The position numbers were made by a program, and so were the translations under genes. From Paenibacillus sp. JQZ6Y-1 (GTDB lineage Bacteria; Bacillota; Bacilli; Paenibacillales; Paenibacillaceae): a DNA stretch of 64,000 nucleotides. The notes under the pieces are model-generated. The model searched no databases and was not told the DNA's origin. It saw nothing but the letters and a program-made list of their open reading frames with translations. Each line of letters begins with the position of its first letter. Within the stretch, counting starts at the first letter, position 1. Positions 45,036 through 54,589 of the stretch are shown here, piece by piece. The DNA is taken from contig NZ_JBFDUZ010000006.1 in assembly GCF_040719145.1 (NCBI RefSeq), positions 62,001-126,000 on the forward strand. The letters are read 5' to 3'.

Positions 45036-46727
45036 TTACTTGGCGGCTACAGGTTTATTCCACAGCTCGACCGTATCTTTGATCATTTGCGAGTAGGTTT
45101 GTTCCATTTTCTTCATATCGTCTGTATTCAGCTGTGCAATCATCTGATCATACAGGGTATCGAATTGATCCGGCTTGGCAAGAATCGCTTCGGGAATACT
45201 TTTACGTACGATATCCTGCGATTTTTGGTATGTCACCGTGTAGTTTGCATCATCCGGTGACGGCAAGTTGTACGCTGCGCCCCATGCTTTGACTGGGAAA
45301 TCCTCTTTTGGCGGGAACAGATCTTTCCATGTCGTTGCGCCATATGCTTTCAGCGTATCTTTCTCTGGCTGAGTGTAGCTGGCAAGAATCTGTTCTGGGA
45401 AGTTGGTGGTGTAGTAGTTGCCAGTAGAATCCTTCACGCCATCGCCGTAACGGACGGAGAAGTTATACATGCCAATACCGGATTCTTTGGTGAAATTAGT
45501 GTTATCGTTTGTTTTGCGCTCTTGTACGTCAGCAGGGATAACACGTTTGCCATCTTTCATTTCGTATTGCTTGCCTTCAATGCCCCAATTGTTCAACACC
45601 TGTGCTTCGTCGGATGCCATCCAGTCGAGGAATTTGATAATACGGATCGGGTCTTTGGCAGATGTGGTGATCCCCATGCCGTAACCAACTGGTGCGCCAA
45701 TATCTTGGAAGGAGCGATCTTTGGTCGACTCATCCAGTTGTACCGGATAATGACCGTAGGTGCGCTCTGCCATTTTGGACGATTTCAGTGAGTTCTCTGC
45801 TTGTTGGTAATCCCAGTCTTGGTCAATCAGACCAAGCACGCGACCACTGGCGATTTTGGACAGATATTGGTCACTCTTTTGGGTAAAGGCTTCTGGGTCT
45901 AACAGACCTTCGTTATACATATGGTTCAGCCAGCGGAAGTATTCTTTTTCCTCTGGACGTTTGTAGTGCAATTGAGCTTCGTACGTTTCTGGGTTGATAT
46001 AGAATTCGCCATCATCCGGTGCGCCAGTAGCTAGGAACGCCGGGTTGGTCACGGTGATCATGATTTTCCAATCATCTGCATTCAGGGACAATGGGATGGT
46101 TGGCTGACCGTTGATCGTCGGGTGTTTTTCCTTGTATTCTTTGAGGACATTTTCAAAATCCTTGACCGTTTTGATCTTTGGATAGCCTAGCTCTTTCATG
46201 ACGGCATGCTGTACTTCAAAACCGCCGCCTGCATCAAAGGAAGTTTGACCGACACCAGCATTGGTCGGAATCACATAGATGGACGGATCGTCTTTACTGT
46301 ACTGCAAACGAGACAGATCGTCGCCGTATACCTTTTTGATATTCGGACCGTATTTGTCAATCAGATCGGTCAGATCGATCAGCGCGCCAGCTTCTACCAG
46401 CTTGGTGATTGAGCCTTTCGGGAAAATCAAATCTGGGTATTCGCCTGATGCGGTCATCAATGCAATCTTCTGCGTACCGCCACCGCTCACATCATACTCG
46501 GCATTGATCGTGACATTCGTTGCCTTTGTGATCGCCTGACCGACATCATCCTTCATATTGTTCCAAGTTGGACTTGCATCCGAACCAAAGAAGGAAATGG
46601 TGATTGGTGTCGATGGATCTGACGTTTCCGACTCGGATGGATCGGTACTGCCGCCACAGGCGGTTACGGTTGCCAGCGAGAGTACCGCCAGCGGAATCAT
46701 GACGCGTTTCAACAATTTGCCAGCCAT
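45036..46727 (-). CDS. Extracellular sugar-binding lipoprotein, copy 2
   Basis: A 563-residue paralogue of the preceding protein, aligned without gaps. The lipobox is again TACGGS with Cys24. Differences cluster in the first 60 residues and are otherwise scattered and mostly conservative, so both copies look functional. AAAAGGGGG lies before ATG 46727. A perfect cre site stands about 140 bp upstream, so this copy can be transcribed separately from the permeases. The pair is a tandem duplication, perhaps giving different ligand ranges or higher capture capacity. Confidence 0.94.
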   Translation of the reverse strand: MAGKLLKRVMIPLAVLSLATVTACGGSTDPSESETSDPSTPITISFFGSDASPTWNNMKDDVGQAITKATNVTINAEYDVSGGGTQKIALMTASGEYPDLIFPKGSITKLVEAGALIDLTDLIDKYGPNIKKVYGDDLSRLQYSKDDPSIYVIPTNAGVGQTSFDAGGGFEVQHAVMKELGYPKIKTVKDFENVLKEYKEKHPTINGQPTIPLSLNADDWKIMITVTNPAFLATGAPDDGEFYINPETYEAQLHYKRPEEKEYFRWLNHMYNEGLLDPEAFTQKSDQYLSKIASGRVLGLIDQDWDYQQAENSLKSSKMAERTYGHYPVQLDESTKDRSFQDIGAPVGYGMGITTSAKDPIRIIKFLDWMASDEAQVLNNWGIEGKQYEMKDGKRVIPADVQERKTNDNTNFTKESGIGMYNFSVRYGDGVKDSTGNYYTTNFPEQILASYTQPEKDTLKAYGATTWKDLFPPKEDFPVKAWGAAYNLPSPDDANYTVTYQKSQDIVRKSIPEAILAKPDQFDTLYDQMIAQLNTDDMKKMEQTYSQMIKDTVELWNKPVAAK

Positions 46728-47033
46728 GAAAAAGCCCCCTTTTGAATGGTCATCCTCTGTATGCTAAGACGGCATTGCCGTCACGTAGCCTTTGTGAAAA
46801 TAACACCTACACAATTCGGAAACAGCATTTCCCTGAGACCCTTTGCGGATTACCATTCATCGTATAATGTTTCCGCTTACATTTAAGGGGAAATGGATAG
46901 CCGGCACAAGGACCGGCTGAAGCGATGCGGCAGAAACCTTTTGAACCTGATTGCAGAAGCGTTGTCTGTCTTTGTCATGCAGAGCAGCAGCTAGAGCGAT
47001 GACTATGTATGCCTAGCCCAGTGGGCAAAGGCA
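46728..47033. other. Gap between lplC-like gene and binding-protein copy 2
   Basis: Contains the cre site at 46868-46881 and a small stem AGCCGG/CCGGCT at 46899-46918. No gene seen. Confidence 0.5.
46868..46881 (-). promoter_or_regulatory. cre site upstream of binding-protein copy 2
   Basis: The minus strand reads TGTAAGCGGAAACA, matching all positions of TGNAARCGNWWWCA. Confidence 0.82.
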
Positions 47034-47936
47034 TTATGCCTTCACCGCACCCAATGTCATACCGCTGACAAAGTACTTTTGCAGGAACGGATACACGATC
47101 AGAATCGGCACCGTAACGACGATGGTAATCGCCATCCGAATCGATTCTGGCGAGATGCTCGCCATCTGCTTCGCCATATCGTTCGCATTGACAGCACCGC
47201 TTTGCTGGGTACTTTGCTGCAATACTTTCATCAGCTCGTACTGTAGCGTCGTCCATTCTGGCGAACTGGCATTGTACAGATACGTATCAAACCAAGAGTT
47301 CCATTGCCCTACGGCGAGGAACAGAGCAATCGTTGCCAGTACTGGCTTACACAGCGGCAGGATGACTTTCAAATAGATCGTAAAATCATTCGCTCCATCC
47401 AGCTTCGCCGATTCTTGCAGCGCATATGGCAATCCATCGATAAAGGAGCGGATAATGAACACGTTGAATGCGCTAACCACGCCGGGCAGTACATACACCC
47501 AGAATGTGCCGATCAGATGCAAATCGCGCATCAGCAGGAAGGTAGGCACCAGACCTGCGGTTACATACATCGTCAACGCCAGAAAGGTCGAAATGAATTT
47601 GCGTGCCTGAAAATCAATCCGACTGAGCGTAAATGCCAGCATCGACGCGCTGATCAGACCGAGAATCGTACCAACTATTGTCCGAAGAATCGAAATCTGC
47701 GCCCCTTGCAGCAGACCTTGATACTGGAAGATGACTGAATAATTTTCAAATGTGAACGCGCGCGGGATAATATGGATACCGCCCCTTACCGTATCTGACG
47801 ATTCGTTAAGTGAGATCGCCAGTACATTTAGAAACGGATACAGCGTTACAATCAGTACAAGCGACATCAGAATGGTATTGCACACATCAAAGATTTTGTC
47901 GCCTCGAGTGGCGTTAAATGCCTTGTTGGTCGCCAT
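47034..47936 (-). CDS. Carbohydrate ABC permease, LplC/YtcP-like
   Basis: A 300-residue inner-membrane subunit with six membrane segments. The EAA loop that contacts the ATPase is ALQESAKLDGANDFTIYLKVILPL, and SFIDGLPYALQ precedes it. The end, YPFLQKYFVSGMTLGAVKA, is the standard finish of this subfamily. It pairs with the LplB-like permease about 90 bp upstream. There is no ATPase gene nearby; in Bacilli such importers use a shared MsmX-type ATPase. Confidence 0.94.
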   Translation of the reverse strand: MATNKAFNATRGDKIFDVCNTILMSLVLIVTLYPFLNVLAISLNESSDTVRGGIHIIPRAFTFENYSVIFQYQGLLQGAQISILRTIVGTILGLISASMLAFTLSRIDFQARKFISTFLALTMYVTAGLVPTFLLMRDLHLIGTFWVYVLPGVVSAFNVFIIRSFIDGLPYALQESAKLDGANDFTIYLKVILPLCKPVLATIALFLAVGQWNSWFDTYLYNASSPEWTTLQYELMKVLQQSTQQSGAVNANDMAKQMASISPESIRMAITIVVTVPILIVYPFLQKYFVSGMTLGAVKA

Positions 47937-48026
47937 TGCCCTTCTCCCCTTTCAAGCTTATATCCTGCGTCGCAGCAGGCGGAACGCTATCGTTACCGCC
48001 CATGCTGCGTTACTGTACCTAAGAGA

Positions 48027-49010
48027 TTACATAATACTTTCTTTGGTTGTTTTCTTGAAAATACCGTTCGCTGTAAACAACAGCGCAATACTGATTACGG
48101 AGTTGAAGATACTGATTGCTGTACCATAGGAATAGCGGTTCATTTCAAGCCCGTATTTCAATGCGTAAAGGTCCAAGACCTGTGAATAGTCGGTCACAAG
48201 GTTATTGCCGAGCAAGAACTGCTTTTCAAAGCCGATGCTGACCAGATGACCGATCGACATGATCAGTAGGACGATAATCGTGGTCCGCATCCCCGGCAGC
48301 GTAATATGCCACATTTGGCGGAAGCGGTTGGCGCCGTCGACCCTTGATGCTTCATATTGCTCCTGATCAATCCCGGTAATGGCAGCCAGATAAATGATCG
48401 TATTCCAGCCCATTTCTTTCCACACATCGGAAGCGGTTACAATTCCCCAGAACCATTGCCCTTGTGCCATGAATTGAATCGGCTGGTCAATAATATGGAG
48501 TGAGACGAGCAGTTCATTAATGATACCGCCGTCGGTGGAGAGTGACTTGGTGACAATCCCGGCTACAACGACCCAGGATACAAAGTGAGGCAGGTACGAT
48601 ACCGTCTGCACCGTACGCTTGAAGATCATGCCGCGTACTTCATTAAGCAAAATGGCGAACACGACTGGGAAAATAAAACCGAAGATCAGACCAAGGAAGC
48701 TCATCGCCAGTGTATTGCGCAGTGCCAGGTAAAATTGCTGATCCTGAAACAATGCAATAAACTGATCCAGCCCGACCCAGCGCTGTTCAAAGAATGAGCG
48801 TGCCGGACGATATTCCTGAAATGCCATCAGCCAGCCCCAAAGCGGAACGTAACTGAAAATGAATGCCCAGATCACAAAAGGGATCGACATCAGATACAGA
48901 TAACGTTGCTGCTTAAATATCTTCCAGAAGCTGCCGGTTTTGCCTGTGCTGATGCTGGAAGCCTTGTCCCGTTTGCGGGAAGATGCCTGTTTGGTTGTTG
49001 AATCCATCAT
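48027..49010 (-). CDS. Carbohydrate ABC permease, LplB-like
   Basis: A 328-residue permease with six membrane segments and a basic cytoplasmic N-terminus. LYLMSIPFVIWAFIFSYVPLWGW and the EAA loop QYEASRVDGANRFRQMWHITLPG mark the LplB type. The start is ATG 49010 (or 49007), with AGGAAGGTGG just upstream; the frame is open to 49088, but that would run back toward the cre site. It is the first gene of the transport unit and is preceded by a palindromic cre and by the terminator of the two-component genes, so it has its own promoter. Confidence 0.93.
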   Translation of the reverse strand: MMDSTTKQASSRKRDKASSISTGKTGSFWKIFKQQRYLYLMSIPFVIWAFIFSYVPLWGWLMAFQEYRPARSFFEQRWVGLDQFIALFQDQQFYLALRNTLAMSFLGLIFGFIFPVVFAILLNEVRGMIFKRTVQTVSYLPHFVSWVVVAGIVTKSLSTDGGIINELLVSLHIIDQPIQFMAQGQWFWGIVTASDVWKEMGWNTIIYLAAITGIDQEQYEASRVDGANRFRQMWHITLPGMRTTIIVLLIMSIGHLVSIGFEKQFLLGNNLVTDYSQVLDLYALKYGLEMNRYSYGTAISIFNSVISIALLFTANGIFKKTTKESIM

Positions 49011-49101
49011 TCCATCCACCTTCCTATAATCGGCTTCATCGCGGGGATGATGCCTTGCTGTGCTGCAACCGTATCGTGGTGAGTACATATTGAATTATAA
49101 A

Positions 49102-49115
49102 AGAAAGCGCTTTCT
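49102..49115 (-). promoter_or_regulatory. Palindromic cre-like site upstream of lplB-like gene
   Basis: AGAAAGCGCTTTCT is a perfect palindrome with the cre core AAAGCGCTTT; only the outermost T and A of the consensus differ. Confidence 0.72.
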
Positions 49116-49249
49116 ATTTATACCTGACAAATTGGATGTAAAATCATATAAAAATTAGACATCGGCTCCATTTCCTGTCATAACACTAAAAATAAAGGAT
49201 ATAGCCTGATCCATTTCTCCGAGTAGTCTAACCATACTGAGATCGATAT

Positions 49250-49286
49250 AAAAAATCCTGCTCGCCGAATGGGGAACAGGATTTCA
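49250..49286 (-). terminator. Terminator of the YesM/YesN-type operon
   Basis: AAATCCTG pairs with CAGGATTT across a loop; the minus strand continues as TTTTTTATAT. Confidence 0.8.
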
Positions 49287-49300
49287 TCCTTATCTATGCT

Positions 49301-50869
49301 TCAATCCAATTGTCGATCCAGCTGCTCCCGATACGCAGATGGCGAGATGCCCGTGTACTTTTTGAATTTGCTATGAAAATAGTCTACATTCGCATATCCA
49401 ACCTGTGCCGCGACCTTGTGCACCTTCATTCCCTGTGCCAGCAATTCCTTGGCACGATCCAGCCGCACCTGATCGAGAAAGTGATTGAATGAATCGCCCG
49501 TGTATGTTTTGAACATTTTGCCTAAATATGCGCTATTGTAATTGAATACCTCTGCCAGCAGCTCCAGCTTCAGATTGTCGCTGTAATGACGACGGATAAA
49601 GTCGGTCATCTGCTTCATTACTGATTCATGACTGCCGCCGTCAATCGATTGCAGCAGGCAATCCAGCCGTTCGCTGATCAGCTCCACTACACCTGCCGCC
49701 GTGGCAGCGGAATACAGCTCTGGAATCAACGCTAGACATTGCTGCACTGCTGGACCTGAGCCAGACACACTCCCCGGTAAGCGACTGAGCGCCAGCGATA
49801 ATACATGCGAGCATAGACTTTTCGTTTCGCGCTCTGGCATGGTTGCGCGGTGACACGTATCTAGCAGCTCCTGCAAGACCCGTTGTGCCGCCGCCAGACT
49901 GCGAATATCGACCGCATAATACAGCCGATCTGCCCATTCTGCTGCCTGTGGAGCCGGAGCCGCTGTCTGTGCTTTGGTGTTGCCGTCCGTTCCTTCATAA
50001 GCGCCATGTACAGTTCCTTGCCCTGCCAGCGCTACCCCGGAAGCATCAAACCAAAAGCGTCCTTCTAGCAGCTGCTGCGCCTGCTCATAGCTGTCATGAA
50101 TCAGCTCCGCTTCCTCTTCCATATCCCCAGCGGCAATATACCATTGCTCTCGACCACCGTCTTCATCCAGCAACCGCTGTCTCAAATCAGCCAGTGCCTG
50201 CTGATCATACTGCCTGCCGGTCAATATGCCGATCCACGGCCCCGCCGCAAATACAATATGCTGTTCTTCCCCTTGCCACCAGCTACGCAGCCGCTGCAAC
50301 GGACGATGGATGCCTTCTGCCTGTTCTCCCGTTCCCGCATGCCATTCCAGCAAAATAATCTGATACCTTCCCCAGTCCAATCGCAGCTCCTGCAGCGCCC
50401 GTTCCTGCTCTCTACCGGATGTACTAAGCAGCATCTGCTCCACAAGCTCATATGCCGGTACCTGATGCGGCTGTACAGCATTGCCGCGCTGCTCCTGCTC
50501 TAGCGTGCGATAGACACGGCGCAGCTCCTGCTCCATCTCTTCCTCATCCACTGGCTTCAATAGATAGCCATCCACTCCATAACCAAGTGCTCGGCGCGCA
50601 TACTCAAAATCGGCATGACCACTCAAAATCAGCACATGCGCCTGATTATGCTCCTGACGTAGCTGCTGAATCACTTCCAGCCCGCTCATGCCCGGCATAC
50701 GGATATCCATAATCATCAGATCGGGCTGAATGCGTTCAAACTTTTGCAGCGCTTCGCGCCCATTTGCCGCCGCATCCACCACCTCAAAACCCATGCGGTC
50801 CCAGTCAATAATCGTTTTCAATCCTTCCCGAATCGCCGGTTCATCGTCGACAATCATCACTTTAAACAT
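49301..50869 (-). CDS. AraC-type response regulator, YesN-like
   Basis: A 522-residue regulator. The receiver domain has DDE (8-10), phospho-acceptor Asp55 in LMIMDIRMPGMSG and Lys in LLKPVDEEEM. A long helical middle part follows, and the C-terminal double helix-turn-helix is AraC-like (LELLAEVFNYNSAYLGKMFKTYTG and KVHKVAAQVGYANVDYFHSKFKKYTG). It starts 17 bp after the kinase gene with GGGAGGGA before the ATG. Such regulators usually activate the adjacent sugar importer, here the LplBC genes. Confidence 0.94.
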   Translation of the reverse strand: MFKVMIVDDEPAIREGLKTIIDWDRMGFEVVDAAANGREALQKFERIQPDLMIMDIRMPGMSGLEVIQQLRQEHNQAHVLILSGHADFEYARRALGYGVDGYLLKPVDEEEMEQELRRVYRTLEQEQRGNAVQPHQVPAYELVEQMLLSTSGREQERALQELRLDWGRYQIILLEWHAGTGEQAEGIHRPLQRLRSWWQGEEQHIVFAAGPWIGILTGRQYDQQALADLRQRLLDEDGGREQWYIAAGDMEEEAELIHDSYEQAQQLLEGRFWFDASGVALAGQGTVHGAYEGTDGNTKAQTAAPAPQAAEWADRLYYAVDIRSLAAAQRVLQELLDTCHRATMPERETKSLCSHVLSLALSRLPGSVSGSGPAVQQCLALIPELYSAATAAGVVELISERLDCLLQSIDGGSHESVMKQMTDFIRRHYSDNLKLELLAEVFNYNSAYLGKMFKTYTGDSFNHFLDQVRLDRAKELLAQGMKVHKVAAQVGYANVDYFHSKFKKYTGISPSAYREQLDRQLD

Positions 50870-50886
50870 GATCTGTGGTCCCTCCC

Positions 50887-52674
50887 CTATTCGGATTCCG
50901 TGACATCCGACGCTGGTATTTTAAAAGAAATCTGTGTACCGGCATGCGGTGTGCTGGAGATATGCAGCCCATATGCCTCGCCGTACGACAAGGTAAGCCG
51001 CTGATGCACATTTTTCAAGCCAATACGGTCGCCTTCATTATCCGTGCGCAGCGACTGACGCACCTGCTTCAAGCGCTCAGCACTCATGCCGGAGCCATTA
51101 TCGATCACATCAATCAGTACATCGTGTTCGATTTGCAGCGTACGAATAATGATCAAGCCGCCACTTTCCCGACTCTCCATACCGTGGATGATGGCATTCT
51201 CCACCAGCGGCTGAATGATCAGCGGTGGAATCGACGTATCCCCTGTTTGTGGATCAAGCAGCAGTTCATAGCTCAGTCGATCACCAAAGCGGAATTTCTG
51301 AATTTCCAGATACGAGCGTACCAGTTCCATCTCACCGTGGATTGTCGTATGCTTGCTGCCGATCTCCAGATTGTTACGGATCAGCTTGCCAAGCAGACGC
51401 ACAATATACGCGATCTCCTTTTCGCCATTCACATGCGCCTTCATGCGGATGGATTCCAGCGCATTGAATAGGAAGTGCGGATTCATCTGACTTGCTAGCA
51501 TTTTAAAATTAATATCCCGCTGGCTAATCTCCAGCTTCGTATTCCGCTCATTCGTCTCGTACACCTGATCCATCAGCTGCCGAATATTCAGCACCATATC
51601 ATTGAATTTGCGTGATAGCTGCCCAATCTCATCCATACCGGTAATATTGGAGGATACTTTCAGATCCCCCGTACCGACGCGGTTAATCTGGCGACTCAGC
51701 CCAGACAAGCGGCGCGTAATCAGCAACGAGATCAGTTGCAAAAACAGCAGACCGATCAGCAGAATTGCCACCAGCACACCCGTACCAATCAGAATGATCA
51801 TATTCGAGTCGCGCACAATGCTGTTATTGGAAAAGACCGATACGATCTTCAGCCCATTCATACTGCTGTCTGGAATCAGTTCATCCACCACAATATTAGA
51901 CAGCTGTCCATTCACCTCACGCTCGTAAATGCCTCGACTCGCCAGATCGATATCAATATCAATGCCCGGATCATCCAGCCGCTTACCAATCAGCTCGGTA
52001 TTTTTGGCAGAAACGATATTGCCGCGATCATCCAAAATCATCGTTTCAAACGGCTCGGCGCTGATCAGTGAATTCAGATACGACTGGCTCAACTCAATCA
52101 CCAGCACACCGCTAGTCGTATAATCAGTAAAATTAATTTTGCGTACGAGACTGAGCACCCGTGGTGTATTGATCTGATCATCCTTGCGATAAAACCAATT
52201 GATCTTGCGGCTGTTGATCGCCGCCTGATACCAATCGCTATTGCGCGTATCCGAATTGACACGCATAAATTCCAGATTGTCCTGTAGCGTATCATTGGTC
52301 GCATAAAAGCGAATCGCCGACACCTCCGAATACAATCGTTGATACTCGTCAAATTCCTGATAATTCCGGTACGCCTCCACCAGATCGTATACTCGGTCAT
52401 ACCGCGTATTGACCACCTGACTAAGACGACTATCAAACAACAGCTCATTCGAGATATTGATCGGTACCCGCAACATCGTCGTTAGCTGATTTTTGATACG
52501 CTCCACATTGGTCGTCGTTTGCTCGATAGCATTATTGAGCGCATCCTGACGCATATAATTTACGACAACGCCGCCGATCACCAGCACCGGCAACATCACG
52601 ACAAAAATATACGCGATAATCAGCTTGTTTTTGATTTTGATATCGTTAATACGATGGATCAGCATACGCCACAT
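50887..52674 (-). CDS. Sensor histidine kinase, YesM-like
   Basis: A 596-residue kinase. The first membrane segment is LIIAYIFVVMLPVLVIGGVVV near residue 20, the extracellular sensor spans about 45-290, the second segment is MIILIGTGVLVAILLIGLLFLQLISLL (shown in two parts), then HAMP (about 325-380). The His_kinase motif is SQMNPHFLFNALESI with the phospho-accepting His; the ATPase part has PPLIIQPLVENAIIHG and DNGSGMS and ends with GIGLKNV-type wording. The start is ATG 52674 with AGCAGGT 6 nt upstream; the open frame to 52836 has no better site. Its ligand is probably an extracellular oligosaccharide captured by the adjacent importer. Confidence 0.93.
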   Translation of the reverse strand: MWRMLIHRINDIKIKNKLIIAYIFVVMLPVLVIGGVVVNYMRQDALNNAIEQTTTNVERIKNQLTTMLRVPINISNELLFDSRLSQVVNTRYDRVYDLVEAYRNYQEFDEYQRLYSEVSAIRFYATNDTLQDNLEFMRVNSDTRNSDWYQAAINSRKINWFYRKDDQINTPRVLSLVRKINFTDYTTSGVLVIELSQSYLNSLISAEPFETMILDDRGNIVSAKNTELIGKRLDDPGIDIDIDLASRGIYEREVNGQLSNIVVDELIPDSSMNGLKIVSVFSNNSIVRDSNMIILIGTGVLVAILLIGLLFLQLISLLITRRLSGLSRQINRVGTGDLKVSSNITGMDEIGQLSRKFNDMVLNIRQLMDQVYETNERNTKLEISQRDINFKMLASQMNPHFLFNALESIRMKAHVNGEKEIAYIVRLLGKLIRNNLEIGSKHTTIHGEMELVRSYLEIQKFRFGDRLSYELLLDPQTGDTSIPPLIIQPLVENAIIHGMESRESGGLIIIRTLQIEHDVLIDVIDNGSGMSAERLKQVRQSLRTDNEGDRIGLKNVHQRLTLSYGEAYGLHISSTPHAGTQISFKIPASDVTESE

Positions 52675-52781
52675 CGTTGTACCTGCTTTCCCTATCTTTT
52701 GACAGCCATTCCGCATCACTACAACTCGAAAAGTTACAGCTGCAAGTTTCTTGATGGTGGTAACGGTATCCCCACAAAATA

Positions 52782-52794
52782 TGAAACGCTTACA
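52782..52794 (-). promoter_or_regulatory. Imperfect cre-like sequence upstream of the kinase gene
   Basis: The minus strand reads TGTAAGCGTTTCA, one base shorter than a standard cre. It keeps the TGTAAGCGTTT core about 110 bp upstream. Confidence 0.35.
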
Positions 52795-52837
52795 AAAGTC
52801 ATTCTGGAAATATACTGTATCATAACATATTCCCAAA

Positions 52838-52870
52838 TAAAAAGACTGTCCATAAAAGACAGTCTTTGGT
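52838..52870 (-). terminator. Terminator of the deformylase gene
   Basis: AAAGACTGTC pairs perfectly with GACAGTCTTT; the minus strand continues with TTATTTGG after TT. Confidence 0.88.
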
Positions 52871-52957
52871 ATGATGTGTAAATTTTAAAAAAGTATTAAA
52901 TTTATACGATTAAATGTTTATAAATTATTCACAAGTTACCGATATACTACATTAGAC

Positions 52958-53533
52958 TTAGAGCGGCTTAATAAATTCGGTCTCTGGCAGGGTAAACGGG
53001 TCCTGCCTATTAATGTGATCATAGAACATAACTCCATTTAAATGATCATATTCGTGCTGGAATACGATTGCGGAGAAGCCCTTCAGCTTCAGCTTGAACG
53101 ACTGCCCCTCCGGCGTAAATGCCTGCACGGTCACTTTCTCATAACGCGGTACATATCCGTCCACTGGACGATCTACAGACAGACAGCCTTCCCCATGCTC
53201 AAGATAGGTCATTGCCGCAGAGTGACTGACGATTTTGGGATTGCAAAATACATATTCAAGCTGACGATCCTGATCATCGGTAAAATAGACTACAAACACG
53301 CGTGCGTCCCAGCCAATCTGATTGGCAGACAAACCGATGCCCGGTCGGAGACCATATTTTTCGGCTGCTTTTTCATCCTGTGATTGCTTCAAAAACTCCA
53401 TCATGCGATTAACAGTTGTACGTTCTTCATCCGATAACGGCAAGTTTACGGGTTCCGTTACCTTGCGCAAAATCGGATCGCCTTCGCGTACAATTTCGTC
53501 CATCGTTACAAAGGGAAGTGATGATTGATTCAA
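52958..53533 (-). CDS. def: Peptide deformylase
   Basis: A 191-residue metalloenzyme that removes the formyl group from new proteins. The three motifs are present: GIGLSANQIG (motif I), EGCLSV with the metal-binding Cys (II) and QHEYDHLNG with two metal-binding His and catalytic Glu (III). It is the longer type 2 form, like B. subtilis YkrB. I place the start at TTG 53533 because AAAGGTGG lies 11 nt upstream and no site precedes ATG 53599 or ATG 53503. The N-terminal extension to 53599 would add residues not typical of the family. It is divergent from a MarR regulator. Confidence 0.93.
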   Translation of the reverse strand: MNQSSLPFVTMDEIVREGDPILRKVTEPVNLPLSDEERTTVNRMMEFLKQSQDEKAAEKYGLRPGIGLSANQIGWDARVFVVYFTDDQDRQLEYVFCNPKIVSHSAAMTYLEHGEGCLSVDRPVDGYVPRYEKVTVQAFTPEGQSFKLKLKGFSAIVFQHEYDHLNGVMFYDHINRQDPFTLPETEFIKPL

Positions 53534-53928
53534 TGTAGCTGATGCCACCTTTTTCCTGGAATTGGGTTGAACATTCTCGTTCAATGTTCGGGATTTCATC
53601 GTCCAATCGGCGATATTGATAGTTAATTATAAAAAATGTTCAAATTTACGTCAATGACAACGGTTTTTTGTCTCAATCTGTCGAATTTGCATTGACGGAA
53701 TACTGGTAACAAATTACTATATTGTTAAGGAAGTTTTAAGAAAAGGATCTCGACGATTTACGATTGATATCGTTATCCTGCATTCGTTACTCTCTATATT
53801 GGTATTTTGCTTCTACACATCCTGGCGATCTACATAATTGATTCGTGATAGCCAATCAACTCTGGTTGCTTTCATTATACCAATAATTAACTAACAGTTT
53901 TATTTATTTTATTGAGGAGGATTTACTA
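53534..53928. other. Divergent promoter region, def and marR
   Basis: AT-rich. A small palindrome AACT-AAC-AGTT near 53889-53899, close to the marR start, may be an autoregulatory site. No gene seen apart from a possible N-terminal extension of def to 53599. Confidence 0.45.
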
Positions 53929-54378
53929 TTGGAAACGTCTGGCGAACTCTTAAAAAGTTATCTCTTGCTGGTGGATCGGATGCCACGAATCATGGAACTG
54001 CCTACGCTTATGCGTCAGCTCAAATCAAACACTACCGAAATTTTCATTTTGCATTTTCTGCTCAATAACGGTAGTCAATACGGTACAGATATTGTGAAAG
54101 CAACGGGACTCACAACGAGTGCTGTTACCCAAATTTGTGACAAGCTGGAGCATGAGGAGCTGATCGAGCGTACCCGTTCGGATCAGGACCGCCGTTATGT
54201 CAGCATCTCCATCACCCGTAAAGGTGGACGCGCTCTGGATAAAATTTTCGGTACGATGGCTCACAAGCTGGTTGAGAATATTCGCGAATTGAGCGATGAC
54301 GAAGCAGATGAACTGCTGCTGCATCTGCGCAGCGTAGAGCAATTGGTGCTCAAACGTCGTCAACTTGCGGTAAAATAA
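53929..54378 (+). CDS. MarR-family transcriptional regulator
   Basis: A 149-residue dimeric winged helix-turn-helix regulator. The recognition region is YGTDIVKATGLTTSAVTQICDKLEHEELIERTRSDQDRRY, with the family wing motif RSDQDRRYVSISITRKG. The start is TTG 53929, since GAGGAGG lies 8 nt upstream. It is monocistronic and ends in a strong terminator. The ligand and targets are unknown; no efflux pump or peroxidase lies next to it. Confidence 0.92.
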   Translation: METSGELLKSYLLLVDRMPRIMELPTLMRQLKSNTTEIFILHFLLNNGSQYGTDIVKATGLTTSAVTQICDKLEHEELIERTRSDQDRRYVSISITRKGGRALDKIFGTMAHKLVENIRELSDDEADELLLHLRSVEQLVLKRRQLAVK

Positions 54379-54426
54379 TGGTTATTTTGAAAGAAAGATA
54401 ATAATGTAATAACGTTGTTATCAACG

Positions 54427-54466
54427 CAAAAAAGCCCGTACAGAAATCATTCTGTACGGGCTTTTT
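54427..54466. terminator. Strong bidirectional terminator
   Basis: AAAAAGCCCGTACAGA pairs perfectly with TCTGTACGGGCTTTTT around 6-8 nt. It serves marR and the convergent thioredoxin-like gene. Confidence 0.95.
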
Positions 54467-54589
54467 GTCATGCAGCGATTCTGTATCCAAAGGCGGTGCT
54501 GTCTGCGCCTTCCGCCCCGATGGGCTAGTGCGCAGGCAGTACTGCCAATTCCTTATTCGCTGGCATAATCTTCATTCTGTCGATCTGTA

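Noticed and set aside
43162-46727. One of the two binding-protein genes as a pseudogene
   Set aside because: Both frames are full length, with intact lipoboxes, ribosome binding sites and no frameshift.
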